A DNA stretch of 9,205 nucleotides from Thermus_A sp040290245 (GTDB taxonomy: Bacteria > Deinococcota > Deinococci > Deinococcales > Thermaceae), in contig NZ_PSMQ01000061.1 in assembly GCF_040290245.1 (NCBI RefSeq), positions 1 through 9,205 on the forward strand. Reading direction: 5' to 3'. This document shows, piece after piece, positions 6,175-9,205 of this stretch (within the stretch, counting starts at the first letter, position 1; each line of letters begins with the position of its first letter). The position numbers and the translations under genes are program-made. The notes under the pieces were generated by a model, which ran no database searches, was not told where the DNA came from, and saw only the letters and a list, made by a program, of their open reading frames with translations.

Positions 6175-6489
6175 TCCAGTCCCCCGCCCACCCTGGTCAA
6201 GAAAAGCACATGCCTCTTGCCCAAGTGAGGGGGGTAACCGCTAAAGGGGCCGGGCTTTAAGAACTGGGGGTGCGGCAGGACCGTCATCCCCCTCAATGCA
6301 TGGAGGGGATACACGGACCCCCTGGACTCAAGGGGCCTATGTAGCGCCTGAACGCCCACCCCCTTGGTCCCTTCAGTGCTCCCTCCGGGAAACAGCCGGT
6401 TCACAGGAACGGTGGACTGCAGGGGGGCAAATCCATTCCGGCTGCCTGCACCTCCCCCGGGGTTGTCCAGGCTAAAGCTGGAGTTGTCT
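6175..6489. other. Gene-free stretch between convergent transcripts
   Basis: I recognise no gene in this stretch on either strand; the open frames that cross it are low-complexity, Pro/Gly-rich and run on from neighbouring genes in the wrong phase. It holds small inverted repeats. One is 6286-6310, with ATCCCC against GGGGAT plus two further pairs across a bulge. Another is GTTC-ACAG-GAAC near 6400-6412. Their role is unknown; they could be weak transcript ends or relics. Confidence 0.5.
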
Positions 6490-6527
6490 GGGGGGCTCGA
6501 GGGAAGCCCATCCCCTTGGAGCCCCCC
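6490..6527 (-). terminator. Terminator hairpin of the PucR-type regulator gene
   Basis: GGGGGGCTC (6490-6498) and GAGCCCCCC (6519-6527) form a perfect 9-bp stem, with AGGG/CCCT able to extend pairing inside the loop. It begins seven bases beyond the stop codon of the minus-strand regulator. No U-tract follows on the minus strand; the position and stability make it the best candidate for the end of that transcript. Confidence 0.6.
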
Positions 6528-6534
6528 GTTCTCC

Positions 6535-7548
6535 CTAAGGGGATGCCTTTGGCCCCTCGTGGGCTTTCTGAAACCGCAGAAGGAAGATGGCCATGTAAAG
6601 CAGCAGTCTGTCGTGGGTAGAGGACAGATTAAGGCCGGTCAGTTCCTCGACCCGGTGCAGGCGGTAGAGCACCGTGTTCGGATGCACCCCAAGCCGATCC
6701 GCGGTTTGTTTGAGCGAGCCCCCTGAGGCGAGGTAGGCCTCCAGGGTCGGGACCAGGTCCGAAAAGGCATGGAGGGGGTCCAGGATCCTTTGAAGACGCG
6801 CCTGGCCTCGAGGGGCCTCCAAAGCTATGGCCAGCGCCCACGTCATCCGGGTCTCGTAAAGGCCGGGCGCAAGGGGAAGGTGATGGGCCAAAGCCAGGGC
6901 CTCCTCCATGTCGTCAAGGAGCGGTTTGAGCTCCTTGCCGACAGGGCTAACCCAGAGGACCGCCCTTTGCTCAAGGGCATACTCGGAGAGAACCCCCTTG
7001 ACCCCAAGGTCCGGCCGGTCAAGGACGAGGTACCTGCCCTGCGGGGTGTACATGTAGGCGGTGTTCCGGGCCCAAAGCCTCAAGGAGATCGCATTCGGCA
7101 AGACCACAAGGGCTCCCGTTTCTTCGGGTCGGGCGCCTACGACAAGGTAAGGACCTTCAAGGGCAAAGGGGGCAGGGGCTTCCTGGTACCCCCGGGCCGA
7201 TTGTTCACAGACCCGGTCCAAGAGCGTGGCCACCTTGGGGGCCAGAGTGGGAAGCGCCTCCGGCCACTCCCTTGCCAAGAACTCGAGGGCCCCCTGCGCC
7301 CAGAGGCGGTAGGCCCGGAGGAGAGCATAAAGCCCTACGCCCTGCTCCCGACGGCGCTGCCCCACCGTGAAGGCCATCTCGTCCAGGTTTCCCCACTCCT
7401 CCAGGTGCCTCAGGTACTCATAGGAGACCATGGCCACATCCCGGTAAAGGACGCGCTCGTCCAGCCGATTGTAGTCAGGGATTTCTTGCGCATACCACCT
7501 GGCCATGGACTCCGCCCAGGAGCGAAGGGTTTGGACCTGCATAGCCAC
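6535..7548 (-). CDS. PucR/CdaR-family transcriptional regulator
   Basis: This is a 337-aa DNA-binding regulator. The C-terminus has the PucR-type helix-turn-helix: GGSLKQTADRLGVHPNTVLY (276-295) followed by RLHRVEELTGLNL (296-308). The middle (about 130-222) fits the degenerate GGDEF-like domain of CdaR proteins. The helical N-terminus (about 5-120, with YRDVAMVSYEYLRHLEEW) resembles the RsbRD-type N-terminal domain found in some PucR members. The GTG at 7548 is preferred because GGAGGTGA (7560-7553) lies seven bases upstream. An ATG six bases later and another at 7611 are possible, but the latter lacks a ribosome binding site and would overlap the promoter. PucR proteins typically activate neighbouring catabolic genes on sensing a metabolite. 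The divergent dehydrogenase operon is the likeliest target; the effector is unknown. Control of the lac operon seems less likely, given that its operator-like repeat differs. Confidence 0.85.
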   Translation of the reverse strand: MAMQVQTLRSWAESMARWYAQEIPDYNRLDERVLYRDVAMVSYEYLRHLEEWGNLDEMAFTVGQRRREQGVGLYALLRAYRLWAQGALEFLAREWPEALPTLAPKVATLLDRVCEQSARGYQEAPAPFALEGPYLVVGARPEETGALVVLPNAISLRLWARNTAYMYTPQGRYLVLDRPDLGVKGVLSEYALEQRAVLWVSPVGKELKPLLDDMEEALALAHHLPLAPGLYETRMTWALAIALEAPRGQARLQRILDPLHAFSDLVPTLEAYLASGGSLKQTADRLGVHPNTVLYRLHRVEELTGLNLSSTHDRLLLYMAIFLLRFQKAHEGPKASP

Positions 7549-7560
7549 GGCCTCACCTCC

Positions 7561-7596
7561 GGTGTGCAGCCAGCTTCCCCTCCATCCTAGCACACC
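7561..7596. promoter_or_regulatory. Inverted repeat around the regulator's -10 box (candidate operator)
   Basis: GGTGTGC (7561-7567) and GCACACC (7590-7596) are perfect complements 29 bp apart. The right arm lies in the promoter spacer of the regulator gene and the left arm in its leader, just before the ribosome binding site. CACACCTGTG (7591-7600) is itself a palindrome. This fits autoregulation, by inference. Confidence 0.45.
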
Positions 7597-7611
7597 TGTG
7601 GGGAAACCCAA
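7584..7611 (-). promoter_or_regulatory. Candidate promoter of the PucR-type regulator gene
   Basis: On the minus strand TTGGGT (7611-7606) and TAGGAT (7589-7584) are separated by 16 bp. The transcript would start near 7577, about 29 bases before the GTG at 7548. Both boxes deviate from consensus, so the promoter is moderate or needs activation. Confidence 0.5.
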
Positions 7612-7630
7612 CGAAACGGGAGGGTTCTTT

Positions 7631-7651
7631 GGTGTTCAACCCATTGACACC
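7631..7651. promoter_or_regulatory. Imperfect inverted repeat over the dehydrogenase -35 box (candidate operator)
   Basis: GGTGTTCAA and TTGACACC pair over eight bases with one bulged T across a 4-base centre. The right arm contains the -35 TTGACA. The GGTGT/ACACC half-sites are the same as in the repeat at 7561-7596, which suggests one protein binds both. Confidence 0.45.
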
Positions 7652-7671
7652 CCTCAACCTCAGCTTAGAGC
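7644..7671 (+). promoter_or_regulatory. Candidate promoter of the dehydrogenase operon
   Basis: A consensus -35 TTGACA (7644-7649) is followed at 15-16 bp by a poor -10 (TTAGAG or TAGAGC, 7665-7671). A strong -35 with a weak -10 and short spacing is typical of a promoter that depends on a regulator, which fits the divergent PucR gene. Confidence 0.4.
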
Positions 7672-7701
7672 CTGGTGGAGAGAACCTAAGGGGGGAAAGA
7701 T

Positions 7702-9126
7702 GTGGTCAAGAACCTGATTGGCGCTGAGTGGCGGGCCCCTTCTGGTCCAGTCCTGCCCGTGTACAACCCGGCCACGGGGGAGGTCATCGAGGAGGTGCCC
7801 CTCTCCGGGGGGGAGGAGGTGGACCAGGCGGTTCAGGCCGCAGTCCGGGCCTTTCAGAGCTGGAGCCGGACCCCCTTAATGGAGCGGGTTCAGCTCATGT
7901 TCCGTTACAAGGAACTTCTGGAAGAGCACTTTGAGGAGCTGGCCCACCTGGTGACCCTTCACCACGGGAAGACGCTGGAGGAAGCCCGGGGGGAGGTGCG
8001 GCGGGGGATAGAGGTGGTGGACTTCGCCTGCTCTGCCCCCAGCCTGCTCCAGGGCCGGACGCTCCGGGAGGTGAACAGGGGGGTGGACCAGAACCTGTTC
8101 CACTATCCCCTGGGGGTGGTGGCGGGGATTCCCCCCTTCAACTTCCCGGTGATGATCCCCCTCTGGATGTTCCCTATTGCGGTGGTGGCGGGGAACACGT
8201 TTGTGCTCAAGCCTTCGGAGCGGACACCCCTGGGGGCCGTACGGCTCGCCGAGCTGTTTTTGGAGGCGGGTTTTCCCGAGGGGGTACTGAACCTGGTCCA
8301 CGGGGCAAAGGAGGCGGTGGACGCCCTCCTGGGGCATCCGGAGGTGCGTGCGGTCCAGTTCGTGGGCTCGGAGCCCGTGGCGCGGTATATCTACCAGGAA
8401 GCGGCCCGGAACGGAAAGCGGGTCTCGGCGGCGGGGGGCGCGAAGAATCATCTGGTCGTGATGCCGGATGCGGATCTGGATCTGGCCCTGCCCGCAATTC
8501 TGAACTCCGCGTTCGGGAACGCGGGGGAGCGGTGCCTGGCGGGGAGCGTGGCGGTGGCGGTGGGAGAGGTAGGCCCCAGGCTGCTGGAGCGGGTGGTGGA
8601 GGGTACCCGTAGGCTTCGGGTGGGCCCGGGGTGGGAGGCCGGAGTGGACGTGGGGCCGCTCATCCGGGAGGAGCACCGGCGACGGGTGGTGGGGTACATC
8701 CAGCAGGGGATCGAGGAGGGTGCCGAAGCGGTGGTGGATGGGCGTGGGGTGGAGGGCCCTGGGTTTTTCCTGGGTCCGACGGTTCTGGACCGGGTCTCTC
8801 CCAAGATGGTGGTGGCGCGGGAGGAGATCTTTGGCCCAGTGCTTTCGGTTTCGTACGCCCATACGCTGGAGGAGGCGATCGCGCAGGCCAACCGGGTGAA
8901 GTACGGGAACATGGCGACGATCTTTACCTCCAGCGGCCGTGCGGCGCGGGCCTTCCGGGAAGGGGTTGAGGCGGGGATGGTGGGGGTGAACCTGGGGGTG
9001 GCGCAGCCCTTCGCCTTCTACCCGTTTTCCGGCTGGAGGGCAAGTTTCTTCGGCGACCTCCATCCCCACGGCCCAGATGCCTTCCTCTTCTATACCCGCA
9101 GAAAGGTGGTGGTGGAGCGGTGGTGA
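7702..9126 (+). CDS. mmsA: CoA-acylating methylmalonate-semialdehyde dehydrogenase-like aldehyde dehydrogenase
   Basis: This 474-aa cytoplasmic enzyme would oxidise methylmalonate (or malonate) semialdehyde with NAD and CoA to propionyl- (or acetyl-) CoA, a step of valine, beta-alanine or inositol breakdown. Family marks: PPFNFP (144-149) with the oxyanion Asn147, the NAD-binding VLKPSE (168-173), FVGSEPVARYIY (220-231), and GGAKNHLVVMPDADLD (245-260). Nucleophile Cys278 lies in NAGERC, and EEIFGPV is at 374-380. The general-base Glu of hydrolytic aldehyde dehydrogenases (E-L-G-G) is replaced by A-G-G-A-K-N-H, as in the CoA-dependent MmsA/IolA group. At 474 residues it is slightly shorter than the usual 485-500, mostly at the ends. 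The start is GTG, with a GGGGGG stretch (7690-7695) six bases upstream; the overlapping ATG at 7700 stops after five codons. It is divergent from a PucR-type regulator and coupled to an alcohol dehydrogenase. Physiological substrate not certain. Confidence 0.85.
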   Translation: MVKNLIGAEWRAPSGPVLPVYNPATGEVIEEVPLSGGEEVDQAVQAAVRAFQSWSRTPLMERVQLMFRYKELLEEHFEELAHLVTLHHGKTLEEARGEVRRGIEVVDFACSAPSLLQGRTLREVNRGVDQNLFHYPLGVVAGIPPFNFPVMIPLWMFPIAVVAGNTFVLKPSERTPLGAVRLAELFLEAGFPEGVLNLVHGAKEAVDALLGHPEVRAVQFVGSEPVARYIYQEAARNGKRVSAAGGAKNHLVVMPDADLDLALPAILNSAFGNAGERCLAGSVAVAVGEVGPRLLERVVEGTRRLRVGPGWEAGVDVGPLIREEHRRRVVGYIQQGIEEGAEAVVDGRGVEGPGFFLGPTVLDRVSPKMVVAREEIFGPVLSVSYAHTLEEAIAQANRVKYGNMATIFTSSGRAARAFREGVEAGMVGVNLGVAQPFAFYPFSGWRASFFGDLHPHGPDAFLFYTRRKVVVERW

Positions 9127-9205
9127 TGCGGGCGGCCATCTGGGAAGGGGTGGGCAGGCCCCTAAAGGTGGAGGAGGTGCCGGTCCCAAGCCCCCGGGCG
9201 GGGGA
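9126..9205 (+). CDS. Zinc-dependent alcohol dehydrogenase (MDR family), N-terminal fragment
   Basis: The ATG at 9126-9128 shares its A with the TGA of the upstream dehydrogenase, so the two are translationally coupled. The 26 residues visible, beginning MRAAIWEGVGRPLKVEEVPV and continuing PSPRAG, are the characteristic first strands of the GroES-like domain of medium-chain (zinc) alcohol dehydrogenases. The catalytic Cys/His residues and the cofactor fold lie beyond the window. Being paired with an aldehyde dehydrogenase, it probably supplies the aldehyde or semialdehyde from an alcohol or hydroxy acid, by inference. Confidence 0.75.
   Translation, partial: MRAAIWEGVGRPLKVEEVPVPSPRAG

Noticed and set aside
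6769..7590. 273-codon plus-strand open frame
   Set aside because: It is antisense to the PucR-type regulator, whose helix-turn-helix and domain order are clear on the minus strand.
7700..7717. ATG at 7700 overlapping the GTG start of the dehydrogenase, giving a five-codon frame
   Set aside because: It could be a regulatory mini-frame, but such short overlaps are common by chance and nothing else supports it.
7876..9189. 437-codon open frame on the minus strand
   Set aside because: It is antisense to the whole dehydrogenase gene, rich in Pro/His/Arg, and is a GC-bias shadow; it has no recognisable domain.

Overview
The window looks like chromosomal DNA from a Thermus species or close relative. 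It is GC-rich with strongly G/C-biased third codon positions, has short gaps or overlaps between co-directional genes, and uses GTG starts freely. Its GH42 beta-galactosidase agrees closely, as I recall it, with the Thermus sp. A4 enzyme, including identical numbering of the catalytic and zinc-binding residues. This placement rests on recalled family sequences, not on a search.

Left end (1-1000). The window opens inside the C-terminal part of a family III (CaiB/BaiF-like) CoA-transferase. Its reading frame is interrupted, without being broken, by a 24-bp (8-codon) palindromic unit: three tandem copies and one separate copy whose hairpin stem has changed in a compensatory way. After the stop comes a decayed IS200/IS605-type tnpB on the minus strand. 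It keeps the third RuvC motif and a damaged zinc finger, followed by a hairpin resembling the transposon right end/omega-RNA 3' end. Two further short palindromes of similar architecture lie in that remnant.

Centre (1007-6174). A beta-galactoside uptake and hydrolysis operon on the plus strand has a good sigma-A-type promoter bracketed by a perfect 9-bp inverted repeat. It encodes a periplasmic sugar-binding protein with a twin-arginine-type signal, two CUT1-type permeases, and the GH42 beta-galactosidase. A strong 13-bp hairpin separates the binding-protein gene from the permeases, which fits a higher expression level of the first gene. No ABC ATPase is present, so a shared ATPase encoded elsewhere is implied. 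No local LacI- or ROK-type regulator is visible.

Right part (6490-9205). A PucR/CdaR-type regulator (minus strand) is divergent from a methylmalonate-semialdehyde-dehydrogenase-like gene and a translationally coupled zinc alcohol dehydrogenase that runs off the window. The 153-bp divergent control region carries two inverted GGTGT/ACACC pairs placed over the candidate promoters of both transcripts, so it may be the regulator's own operator region. The regulator is likelier to control this dehydrogenase pair than the lac operon.

Most genes here belong to known families. The least explained signal is the set of short palindromes with covarying stems inserted in frame in two different reading frames at the left end.
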